Below are positions 1 to 8,127 of a stretch of 64,000 nucleotides of DNA, one piece after another; positions within the stretch are counted from its first letter, which is position 1, and each line of letters begins with the position of its first letter. The stretch lies in the NCBI RefSeq assembly GCF_014295415.1, contig NZ_CP052909.1, positions 2,046,001-2,110,000 on the forward strand, in the 5' to 3' direction. The DNA comes from Constantimarinum furrinae (GTDB lineage: Bacteria > Bacteroidota > Bacteroidia > Flavobacteriales > Flavobacteriaceae). Below the pieces are notes generated by a model. The model did not search any database. It saw only the letters and a list, made by a program, of their open reading frames with translations, and had not been told where the DNA came from. Made by a program: the position numbers and the translations under genes.

Positions 1-81
1 TTGGATAAGATTGGTAAAAGTGGTTACGACAGTCTAACGAAAGGTGAAAAGGACTTTTTATTTAAGGCAGGTAAGGACTAA
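1..81 (+). CDS. C-terminal end of a rhomboid-family intramembrane serine protease (partial)
   Basis: The first 26 codons of the window are open and end in TAA at 79-81. They encode a lysine-rich tail containing LDKIGKSGYDSLTKGEKDF. This kind of tail (related to DUF6576) is known to me from the cytoplasmic C-terminus of flavobacterial rhomboid proteases, which usually lie just upstream of an EEP-family gene, as here. The catalytic membrane part lies outside the window, so the call rests on the tail and the neighbour. The next start codon follows 14 bases later, so the two genes are probably co-transcribed. Confidence 0.6.
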   Translation: MDKIGKSGYDSLTKGEKDFLFKAGKD

Positions 82-95
82 CTAAAGCGAATTTC

Positions 96-1127
96 TTGAA
101 ACAACTTGGGGCATTTAGTAAGATCGTTTTTTGGACGAATGTGTTTTTTGCACTACTTCTACTTATTTCATTTGTATTACCCTATTTACCGCCTTCAACC
201 TTTCCTACCTTAGCAATTTTGAGTCTCGGTGTTTCCCCATTAATATTGATCAATATTATATTTGCCGTATTTTGGGTGTTTAAATTGAAAAAGCAATTTT
301 TGCTTTCCACCATAGTGCTCGTTATAGCATTCTTTCATTTTAATCCCTTTTTGGAGATCTCCTCGGAAGGCGATACATCACAATACAACGAATTGTTATC
401 GGTAATGAGCTATAACGTTAGATTATTTAACGCCTATGAGGCGAAACCCGATCGAAACGCTGAAGAAGTTCTTTCAGAAATACTTACTACAAAGAAACCC
501 GATGTGCTATCTATTCAAGAGTATTACCGTGAAAGCCAACTTGGGTTTCACGATTATCCTTACCAATACATTCATTATAAGGACGGAAATAATAAACTGG
601 GGCATGCCATATTATCCAAATATCCTATTGTAAACCAAGGAGCATTCGACTTTAAGGATTCTTATAATAATGCACTCTATGCAGATATAGTTAAAGGATC
701 CGATACTATTAGGGTTTACAATTTGCATTTACAATCCTTAGGGATACTTCCCAGACTTGATTATTTACAGGATGGAAATAAGGACAGACTTCGCAAGCGA
801 ATGGCCAATGCGTTTAAAAAGCAGGAGTATCAGACTAAAATAATCCTTACCCATAAAGAATCGTCACCCTACCCTGTGATTATAAACGGTGATTTTAATA
901 ACACGCCGTTTTCCTATATCTACCGGCGGTTGCAGGACGGTATGAAAGATGGATTTTTGGAGCGGGGCAGCGGACTGGGAACTACGTTTACCTTCGATAG
1001 CTATCCAATGCGTATCGATTATATTCTTACTGAAAGTGATTTTGATATTGTGAGATTCGAAACTGTGGACAATTCTTTTTCAGATCATTACCCCGTTTAT
1101 GCCATACTGGGATGGAACAAGAAATAA
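96..1127 (+). CDS. Membrane-anchored endonuclease/exonuclease/phosphatase family protein
   Basis: A 343-residue protein with three hydrophobic segments (about 10-30, 38-60 and 68-82) followed by an EEP domain (about 100-340). Catalytic-type motifs are visible: SYNVR at 105-109, a metal-binding Gln-Glu pair at 141-142, NGDFNN at 264-269 and SDH at 329-331. The family hydrolyses phosphodiester or phosphomonoester bonds in nucleic acids, phospholipids or phosphoinositides; the substrate here cannot be told. The start is TTG at 96, because no in-frame ATG exists before the first EEP motif and the N-terminus matches the usual start of flavobacterial homologues. It probably forms an operon with the upstream rhomboid gene and converges on the WbqC gene 13 bases later. 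Confidence 0.85.
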   Translation: MKQLGAFSKIVFWTNVFFALLLLISFVLPYLPPSTFPTLAILSLGVSPLILINIIFAVFWVFKLKKQFLLSTIVLVIAFFHFNPFLEISSEGDTSQYNELLSVMSYNVRLFNAYEAKPDRNAEEVLSEILTTKKPDVLSIQEYYRESQLGFHDYPYQYIHYKDGNNKLGHAILSKYPIVNQGAFDFKDSYNNALYADIVKGSDTIRVYNLHLQSLGILPRLDYLQDGNKDRLRKRMANAFKKQEYQTKIILTHKESSPYPVIINGDFNNTPFSYIYRRLQDGMKDGFLERGSGLGTTFTFDSYPMRIDYILTESDFDIVRFETVDNSFSDHYPVYAILGWNKK

Positions 1128-1140
1128 TGTCATTTAACCC

Positions 1141-1782
1141 TTATTCCTGTAAACTGATAATCTTTTTGATATCCTGTTCTTCGAGATAATGAAGTGTATT
1201 TGGTCCTTCATTAAAAAGTAAGTCGAGTATCGACATATTCGACAAAAAACCATGATCATCTCCAAATACCTGAGTGTAGGGGGTTAGCCCGTAATCGGGT
1301 TCTTTTTTAGCCACAATAAGCGATCGCAGATCACCTGTTGATTTATTTTTTTCAAATCGATCTGTCTTGGCAAATGAATCATCAATGCCTATCATTTCGC
1401 ATATTACCTGATAGATGGCGATGTTGTGATCCAGTAAGTGAGTTACTTTTTGACTGAACAAATGTTCTAGATCATCTTCATAGAACTCAAAGAATGGGGA
1501 AGTGCGATAAGCAGTCTGTAGCGACTTCCAGTGTTGTGATTGCCATGGGAAATCATTCTCCACTAATACATCCTTCATTTTTTGTCGCTTACCCGATTTT
1601 GAATGCTTTATTGGAATATTTAACTGAAGCACTCCCTGCGTATGCGCAATACAACACCTGTTTCTATACGTTTGTTTCTGGTAATTATCCTCAACTTCAA
1701 AAACAACGCTTTCGGCATGTACCACAGCTGCCATTTGTGCTATACATGGAAAATAGGCGGGATGGAGCAAAATTGTATCCAA
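1141..1782 (-). CDS. WbqC family protein
   Basis: A 213-residue soluble protein with the N-terminal pattern HPAYFPCIAQM and the internal W-K-S-L-Q-x-A-Y-x-x-S-P-F-F-E-F-Y region of WbqC-like proteins (PF08889). The family occurs in O-antigen or polysaccharide clusters in some bacteria, but its biochemical role is not established, and nothing nearby is a polysaccharide cluster. In flavobacteria it usually lies beside signal peptidase I, as here. The start is TTG at 1782, since no ATG precedes the conserved N-terminal motif. The gene reads in the same direction as lepB, 142 bases downstream of it. Confidence 0.8.
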   Translation of the reverse strand: MDTILLHPAYFPCIAQMAAVVHAESVVFEVEDNYQKQTYRNRCCIAHTQGVLQLNIPIKHSKSGKRQKMKDVLVENDFPWQSQHWKSLQTAYRTSPFFEFYEDDLEHLFSQKVTHLLDHNIAIYQVICEMIGIDDSFAKTDRFEKNKSTGDLRSLIVAKKEPDYGLTPYTQVFGDDHGFLSNMSILDLLFNEGPNTLHYLEEQDIKKIISLQE

Positions 1783-1924
1783 AAATCTTAAAGGTTTATT
1801 TCTACTGTGTTGATTTGTTTAACTGTTTATTTTCAGAATATTGTAAAGCTCAAAACCCATTAGTGATCCCTTCAAGGGCTGTAATTAGAGTACTGTACGC
1901 TGCAGATTATAAAGAACAGCAAAA

Positions 1925-3505
1925 TTATGCCTTCTTCTTTTTCTTTTTCTTTCTGAAGTAATCGAACACAAACCAGCCAGCCAAAAGAATAAGGAAATAT
2001 TTGAAGTATGACACAGGTTCTCCATCACCTCCAACCGTAGTAAACAGCCGTTCCCATCGAATTTTGTTTGCAAGACCCTTGGCGTTACTATCCCAGCTCA
2101 TCCAGACAAATACAGGTTTTCCAACCACATGATTAAACGGTACATACCCCCAGGTGCGCGCATCTTCACTGTTGTTTCGGTTATCTCCCATCATCCAATA
2201 ATAGTCCATTTTAAAAGTGTATTCGGTAATGGGATTACCGTTCAGCAATACCTGAGTACCCGATTGGGTGATGGTATTATCGATCCCCATCTCGCTGCCT
2301 TCATACACTTCAATGATGCGCTTGTAGAATGGGATGCTTTCAGAATTGATCGCTACCGTTGCCCCCTTTTCAGGGATATAGATAGGTCCGAAAAAGTCGT
2401 TATTCCATGAATACCTCCTGTCATTGGGAAAAATACCCGGATTCCATTGTCCTTCAGTGGCACTTGCTCTAACGATAGTATCCAGATTGGGATAGTTCTT
2501 GAATTTGGCATATTCCTCATCGGTCATATGCGTGTTAAAAAGTCTGTAGGAAGCCGGATTATCGGCCACATACAAGTCCTTTAAATTGTATTGCTGATAA
2601 GCGAATGTGGGATTTAACTGCTGTTTGGTTCTAAAGGAATATCCAAACTGAAGTTTTGCTCTATCGGGTAATTCATTCTGTTTACCGTTAATATAAACGT
2701 AGCCATTCTTCACGCTAAGAGAATCTCCGGGCATTCCGACACAGCGTTTTACGTAATTCGATTTTTTGTCAATGGGCTTGTAATAATATTTTCCGTCACC
2801 GTATTGCTGAAAGGCATTCACTGTATCCACCGGCCAATTAAATACCACGATGTCGTTTCTTTTTATTTTCTGAAATCCTGGCAGTCTGAAATAGGGTATC
2901 TGCGGTTCTGAAGTGTAGGACTTGGTTTTGATAACAGGAATGGTGTCGTGGACCATGGGAAAGGAAACCGGTGTCATTGGTGTTCTCGCTCCGTAATGGA
3001 ACTTGCTAACGAACAGGAAATCACCTACAAGCAAGGTCTTTTCCAACGATGAGGTAGGAATGGTAAAAGGTTGCATAATATAGGTGTGGACTATTGTAGC
3101 TGCCACTACCGCAAATAGAATGGAACTAACCCATTCTCCGGTTCCGGTACGGGGTTTTAGACTGCGATCCTTAATGTAGGTTACCTCCTGAGTATAATTG
3201 ATGTAGTAGATATACAGACCACATGTGAGAATCACCAAAAAGGTATCGAGAGTACTGTTCTTTCCAAAACTTCTAATGGTTTCTACCCAAACCACGGGAA
3301 ACATGATCAAATTCACAATGGGCACGAACAGCAGGATCGTCCACCACCACGGACGGTTAATGATCTTCATTAAAATAATACTGTTATACACGGGTACCGC
3401 CGCTTCCCAGGCTTGTCTACCGGCTTTTATGTAAAGTTTCCAGGTTCCCAGAAAATGGATCACCTGTATGACGAGAATAAACAATAACCATCCTGTCCAG
3501 CTCAT
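1925..3505 (-). CDS. lepB: Signal peptidase I with N-terminal DUF5684-like membrane extension
   Basis: A 526-residue membrane protease that removes signal peptides from exported proteins on the periplasmic side. The N-terminal 110 residues form a multi-helix DUF5684-like domain rich in tryptophan, then a further anchor (about 124-143) precedes the S26 protease domain. The catalytic serine is S153 in the box PTSSLEKTL and the general-base lysine is K253 in YVKRCVGMPGD. The usual SM dipeptide after the catalytic serine reads SL, which I have seen in flavobacterial homologues. The GDNRNNSEDAR motif near the C-terminus is intact. A C-terminal anchor ends in seven consecutive lysines. The large insert between the boxes is typical of Bacteroidota enzymes. 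It reads towards WbqC and lies downstream of dapB. Confidence 0.93.
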   Translation of the reverse strand: MSWTGWLLFILVIQVIHFLGTWKLYIKAGRQAWEAAVPVYNSIILMKIINRPWWWTILLFVPIVNLIMFPVVWVETIRSFGKNSTLDTFLVILTCGLYIYYINYTQEVTYIKDRSLKPRTGTGEWVSSILFAVVAATIVHTYIMQPFTIPTSSLEKTLLVGDFLFVSKFHYGARTPMTPVSFPMVHDTIPVIKTKSYTSEPQIPYFRLPGFQKIKRNDIVVFNWPVDTVNAFQQYGDGKYYYKPIDKKSNYVKRCVGMPGDSLSVKNGYVYINGKQNELPDRAKLQFGYSFRTKQQLNPTFAYQQYNLKDLYVADNPASYRLFNTHMTDEEYAKFKNYPNLDTIVRASATEGQWNPGIFPNDRRYSWNNDFFGPIYIPEKGATVAINSESIPFYKRIIEVYEGSEMGIDNTITQSGTQVLLNGNPITEYTFKMDYYWMMGDNRNNSEDARTWGYVPFNHVVGKPVFVWMSWDSNAKGLANKIRWERLFTTVGGDGEPVSYFKYFLILLAGWFVFDYFRKKKKKKKA

Positions 3506-3585
3506 AATTTTATTTTTTTCTGAAGAAATACATCTTCACCGTTTTTAAAATTTTTTAGCAGCCTTCACCCCGATGCTGCGCTCCA

Positions 3586-3620
3586 ACTCCCAACTTCCGT
3601 CTTCGGTCTTCCGACTCCTT
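3586..3620. repeat. Five degenerate 7-bp tandem repeats (ACTYCCG family)
   Basis: Five consecutive heptamers: ACTCCCA, ACTTCCG, TCTTCGG, TCTTCCG and ACTCCTT. They sit between dapB and lepB and touch the dapB stop codon. The same heptamer family recurs at 8056-8118 and inside the methylmalonyl-CoA mutase gene at 11687-11707. No function is known to me. Confidence 0.7.
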
Positions 3621-4324
3621 CACTTCAACCCCAGCACATCCTTCATTGAGTAAACGCCTTTCTTGTTTACAAGCCATTCTGCAGCGAGTATGGCTCCCAA
3701 TGCAAATCCGTCGCGCGTATGTGCCTCATGTTTTATGGAAATCGTATCGATTGTAGATACATAGTCCACGCGATGCGTTCCTTTTACATCTCCTTCTCGA
3801 ATTGCTTTGATCACAATGGATCGATCATCCTGTTCGTTCAGTTTCCAGTTCTTTAGTTCTTCCGAATGTTTTAAAATTCCTTCAGCGATCGTAATGGCGG
3901 TTCCGCTGGGTGCATCTTTCTTTTGCGTATGATGAATCTCTTCGATCTCGGGGATATATTCCTTCCACGGTGCCATTAATTTCGCCAGATATTCGTTCAG
4001 GTCGAAAAATAAATTTACACCAACACTAAAGTTGGACGCATAAATAAAGGCTGCGTTACGGGCTTTGCATAATTTTATGATATCATCATATCGATCCAAC
4101 CAACCCGTTGTTCCGGAAACCACCGGGATACCTTGTTGAAAACAGAGTTTAATATTGCTTACCGCTGCTTCCGGAGTAGAAAACTCTATAGCTACATCGG
4201 CATCAGTTAGTAGACCTTCCTCACTGCTTCCGGATTTTGTAAACACGATTTCATGCCCTTTTTCGCTCGCCAGCCGTTCTATGGTTTTACCCATTTTTCC
4301 GTAACCCAATAATGCCAGCTTCAT
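3620..4324 (-). CDS. dapB: 4-hydroxy-tetrahydrodipicolinate reductase
   Basis: A 234-residue enzyme that reduces hydroxy-tetrahydrodipicolinate with NAD(P)H in the diaminopimelate/lysine pathway, supplying peptidoglycan and lysine synthesis. The N-terminal Rossmann motif LLGYGKMGKT covers residues 5-14, and the substrate-binding signature HHTQKKDAPSGTA begins at 131, with the catalytic histidine and lysine in place. It is shorter than the E. coli enzyme (about 270), which is usual for Bacteroidota DapB. Its start overlaps the end of the DUF5683 gene by four bases, implying translational coupling within the minus-strand block. Confidence is high because both signature regions are intact. Confidence 0.95.
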   Translation of the reverse strand: MKLALLGYGKMGKTIERLASEKGHEIVFTKSGSSEEGLLTDADVAIEFSTPEAAVSNIKLCFQQGIPVVSGTTGWLDRYDDIIKLCKARNAAFIYASNFSVGVNLFFDLNEYLAKLMAPWKEYIPEIEEIHHTQKKDAPSGTAITIAEGILKHSEELKNWKLNEQDDRSIVIKAIREGDVKGTHRVDYVSTIDTISIKHEAHTRDGFALGAILAAEWLVNKKGVYSMKDVLGLK

Positions 4325-4920
4325 TTAAGTTTCAGTTTTAAGGAGAGGCCGTAATTAGCTTCATTATTTATCGAATTCATTTCAAAATTAGGCTCCAGCG
4401 TGAGGTCGTCGCTCACATTGTATTGTTTTAAATGTGCATCCACGTTGGCATCGATAATATTCACCAGATAAAATGCCAAAGAGACAATGATGCTTACATC
4501 TTTATTTTTTCGGGCACTTTTTTGGGCATCGATCAACCGGTCGTTAGATATGACCGGGGTGTCGCCGTTTCCGAAGAATTCATCATCGGTAAAACCGGCT
4601 AGTCTTCTTTTGTAAGCATTTCTGAATCTATCGTAATCTTTATCGTTCTGAACATAAAAATAAACCCCGGAAGCCATTCCAATATAGATAATGGGGATCT
4701 TCCAATATTTTTTGTTGTAGGCTTGTCCCAGTCCCGGCAATACCGCCGAATAAAATGCAGCTCTTGAAGGTGCCAGTGGATCGTACGGTTCCTGTAGTCT
4801 CAAACTGTCACGCACAACGATCACTTTTTCGTTTTTGGTAACCGTTAGGGTGTCAGAAGTTTGGGCAAACAGCGAACTTGCCAATAATATGAACAGGATG
4901 CCTAGAACACTATTTTTCAC
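4321..4920 (-). CDS. DUF5683 domain exported/membrane protein
   Basis: A 199-residue protein with a signal peptide (about 1-19, ending LLASSLFAQ), then a conserved core containing PSRAAFYSAVLPGLGQAYNK and a hydrophobic segment near 75-90. This is the DUF5683 pattern, a Bacteroidota family of unknown function nearly always beside parB and dapB. A second hydrophobic stretch near 145-160 suggests it stays in the membrane. It overlaps the 3' end of parB by 11 bases and the start of dapB by four, so the three are tightly coupled. No enzymatic motif is visible. Confidence 0.82.
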   Translation of the reverse strand: MKNSVLGILFILLASSLFAQTSDTLTVTKNEKVIVVRDSLRLQEPYDPLAPSRAAFYSAVLPGLGQAYNKKYWKIPIIYIGMASGVYFYVQNDKDYDRFRNAYKRRLAGFTDDEFFGNGDTPVISNDRLIDAQKSARKNKDVSIIVSLAFYLVNIIDANVDAHLKQYNVSDDLTLEPNFEMNSINNEANYGLSLKLKLK

Positions 4921-5809
4921 TTTTAATGAGGTTCAGGATGCGGGTAAGCTCTTCTTTATTTTTGAATGGAACGATCAACTGTCCTTTACCCGATTTAGCA
5001 ACTTTTACTTCTACTTTGGTATCGAGCAGCGAACTAAGTTCGTTCTTTGCCGATTTTGCAAAGGATGGTAATGTCTTTTTTGCCGAAGTCGTTTTGGTTT
5101 CTGAATTTTTTAAGGTACGTACCAAAGCTTCAGTTTCTCTTACCGACAGGGAATCACTCAGGATCTTCTCATAAATATTCAGTTGTTCTGAAGTATCTTC
5201 AATATTTATTAAAGCCCTTCCGTGGCCCATGCTAATAAAATTATCCCGCATTCCGGTTTGAATGATGGGATCCAGTTTGAGCAATCGTAAATAATTTGCA
5301 ATAGTTGAACGGTTCTTGCCCACCCGGTCGCTTAACTCTTCCTGAGTGACATCAATTTCTTCAATAAGTCTCTGGTAGGAAAGTGCAATTTCAATAGGAT
5401 CAAGATCCTGACGCTGAATATTTTCAACCAAGGCCATTTCCAACGATTCCTGGTCGTTAGCAATTCGAATATAAGCCGGGATGGTCTCTAATCCAATTAA
5501 TTTTGAAGCTCGGAAACGACGTTCTCCACTAACCAACTGGTATTTGTTGAAATCGAGCTTGCGAACCGTAATGGGTTGTATGACCCCAAGTTCTTTTATA
5601 GACGATGCGAGTTCCCGAAGGGTTTCTTCATTAAAACTGGTCCTCGGCTGAAATGGATTTACCTCGATGGTATTCAATTCCAGTTCTACGATACTTCCCA
5701 CAAGTTTATCGGCATTTTTATCGTTAGCCGATCTAATGTCGTTAGAAGGATCCTTTAACAGCGCTGAAAGTCCTCGTCCAAGGGCCTGTTTTTTCGTTGC
5801 TTTCGCCAT
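4910..5809 (-). CDS. parB: ParB/Spo0J family chromosome partitioning protein
   Basis: A 299-residue DNA-binding CTPase-type partition protein that loads at parS sites and works with ParA in chromosome segregation. The N-terminal ParB/Srx domain includes NPFQPR (about 52-57), GERRFRA (about 95-101) and ENIQRQDLDPIE (about 129-140). A helix-turn-helix follows, with the TQEELSDRVGKNRSTIANYL pattern (about 154-173). The C-terminal dimerisation segment is lysine-rich. It is six bases downstream of parA, so the two form one operon. GERRFRA is the nucleotide-contacting box of the family. The length is normal for chromosomal ParB. Confidence 0.95.
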   Translation of the reverse strand: MAKATKKQALGRGLSALLKDPSNDIRSANDKNADKLVGSIVELELNTIEVNPFQPRTSFNEETLRELASSIKELGVIQPITVRKLDFNKYQLVSGERRFRASKLIGLETIPAYIRIANDQESLEMALVENIQRQDLDPIEIALSYQRLIEEIDVTQEELSDRVGKNRSTIANYLRLLKLDPIIQTGMRDNFISMGHGRALINIEDTSEQLNIYEKILSDSLSVRETEALVRTLKNSETKTTSAKKTLPSFAKSAKNELSSLLDTKVEVKVAKSGKGQLIVPFKNKEELTRILNLIKSEK

Positions 5810-5815
5810 AAAACC

Positions 5816-6580
5816 TTATGCGTTTTTTTCAATTAATTCCTGCGCCAAACTTAAGTAATTATTGGCACCTTTACTACCGGCATCATAACTAATGATACTC
5901 TCACCGTAACTGGGTGCTTCACTTAAACGAACATTTCTCTGAATGATTGTTTTAAAGACCATCTCGTTAAAGTGCTTTTTGACCTCGTCAACTACCTGAT
6001 TGGATAGCCTTAAACGCGAATCATACATGGTAAGCAGCAACCCTTCTATATCGAGATTTTGGTTATGGATCTTCTGAACACTTTTTATGGTATTCAGGAG
6101 TTTTCCCAGTCCTTCCAGGGCAAAATACTCACACTGTATTGGAATGATCACCGAATCTGCCGCAGTTAATGCATTTAAGGTAAGTAACCCTAACGAGGGA
6201 GCACAATCGATCAAAATATAATCATAATCGTCTTTTAAACCCTCAATAGCCTTTTTTAACATCGATTCCCGGTTCTCCTTGTCAACCAATTCAATTTCAA
6301 TGGCAACCAGATCGATATGTGCGGGAATAACATCCAGATTGGGAGAGTTGGTAGGAATTATGGCAGCTTTAGCCTGTACGGTATGCTCGAGCAATTGGTA
6401 AGTTCCCTGTTCAACTGTCTCTACGTCAATTCCCAAGCCCGAAGTAGCATTTGCCTGAGGGTCGGCATCGATCAATAATATCTTCTTTTCTAATACCCCA
6501 AGAGAAGCAGCAAGATTTACTGAAGTCGTTGTTTTACCCACTCCTCCTTTTTGGTTGGCAATCGCGATAATTTTACCCAT
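5816..6580 (-). CDS. parA: ParA/Soj family chromosome partitioning ATPase
   Basis: A 254-residue Walker-type ATPase acting with ParB in origin segregation. The deviant Walker A box KGGVGKTT lies near 10-17, the Walker A' region is LLIDADPQANAT (about 35-46), and Walker B is YILIDCAPSLG (about 120-130). The short N-terminus without a helix-turn-helix marks it as the chromosomal Soj type. It is the first gene of the minus-strand block, and the 224-base divergent gap upstream probably holds its promoter. A degenerate parS-like site lies at 6797-6812. Confidence 0.95.
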   Translation of the reverse strand: MGKIIAIANQKGGVGKTTTSVNLAASLGVLEKKILLIDADPQANATSGLGIDVETVEQGTYQLLEHTVQAKAAIIPTNSPNLDVIPAHIDLVAIEIELVDKENRESMLKKAIEGLKDDYDYILIDCAPSLGLLTLNALTAADSVIIPIQCEYFALEGLGKLLNTIKSVQKIHNQNLDIEGLLLTMYDSRLRLSNQVVDEVKKHFNEMVFKTIIQRNVRLSEAPSYGESIISYDAGSKGANNYLSLAQELIEKNA

Positions 6581-6796
6581 TAATTTCAGACAAATTTTAG
6601 CTTTAAAAATACAACTAATTATGCGGATAGAAAATGAAATTTGTTAACAGGAAGTGAACATTTTGGCATTCTCGTATTCTGCTGATCCATGGGTATTTCT
6701 GAATGAAATTTCAAGATTAATTTTTAAGTAAATAATGTCGTTCTTCCGAAGTAAATTGAAATAAACTCTTTGTGAATGATTATATTAGCTGAAAAG

Positions 6797-6812
6797 TTTT
6801 TCGCGTGAAACT
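6797..6812. promoter_or_regulatory. Degenerate parS-like site (candidate)
   Basis: The 16-mer TTTTTCGCGTGAAACT matches the known parS consensus TGTTTCACGTGAAACA at 13 of 16 positions, and the central 12 bases at 11 of 12. It lies about 217 bases upstream of parA, the usual neighbourhood of parS, but overlaps the GTG start of the next gene, so coding constraint could explain part of the match. I treat it as a candidate only. Confidence 0.3.
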
Positions 6813-7968
6813 GAAACGATTTTTCCGATTGAACAATATATTGCTTTTCCTCTTGGTTGCAGCTGTAGTGGGAACAGTATGGTATTACAATCTTTCCAAC
6901 CGGCATAAGGCGATCGTCAAGACCGAACTGCTTCATGCTTTTAGGATCATTGACAGTGATTGGGAAATTTCGAGAAGAGAAGACATTCTAAAACTGGAAT
7001 CTCCCGATCTGTTGGTCGATAATATTTATCAGTCCATGGACGGGCCTCAGGCCATCCTGAATTTAAATGTGAATCCGGATGTATCCAACATAAAATGGAT
7101 CACCGGCTTTAAAGCTGAAGTTTTTAAAGAAGGAACGACTACGCACAATAATGATTTTCTCTGTCACACCAACATCGATTTTTTCGACCCCATACATTAT
7201 AAAAACCTGAATATGCCCAGGCGTATCAACAGACAGTATCCGCGTTTGGGAACGCTTTCCAACGGCATAAATGAACTTAAATTTCCCGAAGGCTTCGGAT
7301 TTCCTGCCGCTCAGGACGAAAAATTTATCGTGGCTTCCCGTACCCTGAACCACAATATTGAAGATGCCTTTTTTAAGGTAAAACATCATATTGAATTTTC
7401 AATGGAAGAGGGGACTAAACCGTTAAAGCCTCTGGTGCCAAAGGCCTTGGTATTATTGCAGGATTACGACCGGGACGATCCTTACGACCCCGATCATTCA
7501 AAAGATCCCAATTTATGTACACCCATCGATCTTAAAAATCATTCGTTTACAAGCAAGGATGGTGTGAAACTTGCGGCACATTGGGTCTTACCCGAAGGGC
7601 AGCACCAATACGAATTTGAAGTGACCTACCAGCTAAATTTAAAGGAAGATACACGTATACATGCCATGGCAGCTCACCTGCATCCGCATGCACAATCTTT
7701 TTCCATTTTCGATATGACTACCAACGAACTGGTGTATACCTTCAATTGCGAGAATTATGATGAGAAGATCGGACTCAAGCATGTGCCTTCCTATTCGAGT
7801 ACGGAAGGGCTTCCCTTAATGGCCGATCATCGATATAAATTAATTTTGGTCACAAATAATCCTTCTGATGGATTCCGGGATATGATGGCGGTTTTGTTTG
7901 TGTATGTTTATGACAGGGAGATGGATGAACATCTACAGAAAAACAATATGATAGGGATGAAAAATTGA
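6805..7968 (+). CDS. Membrane-anchored protein resembling copper type II (PHM-like) monooxygenases
   Basis: A 387-residue protein starting at GTG, with one N-terminal membrane segment (about 11-30) and an extracytoplasmic body. Its second half resembles the CuB domain of peptidylglycine alpha-hydroxylating and dopamine beta-monooxygenases. A histidine cluster (H286, H291, H293 and H295, in AAHLHPHAQ) precedes a beta-rich stretch and a Met-containing DMMAVLFVYVY motif (M360, M361), placed as the CuB Met ligand is. The first half has candidate CuA histidines at H114, H121 and H194-H195. The family hydroxylates C-H bonds with ascorbate. This is pattern matching only; substrate and activity are unknown. 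It diverges from parA. Confidence 0.5.
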   Translation: MKLKRFFRLNNILLFLLVAAVVGTVWYYNLSNRHKAIVKTELLHAFRIIDSDWEISRREDILKLESPDLLVDNIYQSMDGPQAILNLNVNPDVSNIKWITGFKAEVFKEGTTTHNNDFLCHTNIDFFDPIHYKNLNMPRRINRQYPRLGTLSNGINELKFPEGFGFPAAQDEKFIVASRTLNHNIEDAFFKVKHHIEFSMEEGTKPLKPLVPKALVLLQDYDRDDPYDPDHSKDPNLCTPIDLKNHSFTSKDGVKLAAHWVLPEGQHQYEFEVTYQLNLKEDTRIHAMAAHLHPHAQSFSIFDMTTNELVYTFNCENYDEKIGLKHVPSYSSTEGLPLMADHRYKLILVTNNPSDGFRDMMAVLFVYVYDREMDEHLQKNNMIGMKN

Positions 7969-7978
7969 AATCAATTAG

Positions 7979-8026
7979 GAAAGTGGCAAAGATGCAAAGT
8001 AGCAAAGCAACAAAGTAGCAAAGATT
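7979..8026. repeat. Imperfect GCAAAG-rich short repeats
   Basis: A stretch built from repeated GCAAAG and CAAAGT units lies just after the PHM-like gene and before the heptamer array at 8056. It is low-complexity intergenic DNA with no coding potential that I can see. The spacing between GCAAAG units is irregular, mostly 8-10 bases. Confidence 0.55.
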
Positions 8027-8055
8027 TAGATCTGGATTTCTTAAGCTTTATTCTA

Positions 8056-8118
8056 ACTCCTAACTCCTAACTCCTGCCACCTGACTCCCGACTCCCGACT
8101 CCTGACTCCTGACTCCTG
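8056..8118. repeat. Nine-unit 7-bp tandem repeat (ACTCCTG/ACTCCCG)
   Basis: Nine consecutive heptamers: two ACTCCTA, one ACTCCTG, one variant CCACCTG, two ACTCCCG and three ACTCCTG. The array lies between the convergent PHM-like and SDR genes. It is the longest and cleanest copy of the heptamer family also seen at 3586-3620 and 11687-11707. Confidence 0.9.
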
Positions 8119-8127
8119 ACTCATTCC

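Noticed and set aside
1494-1961. 155-residue plus-strand open frame
   Set aside because: It lies opposite WbqC and ends in a run of phenylalanine from the lysine-rich tail of LepB; an antisense shadow.
1925-3505. SL instead of SM after the catalytic serine of LepB as a sign of inactivation
   Set aside because: Catalytic serine and lysine are both present, and flavobacterial enzymes share the variation as far as I know.
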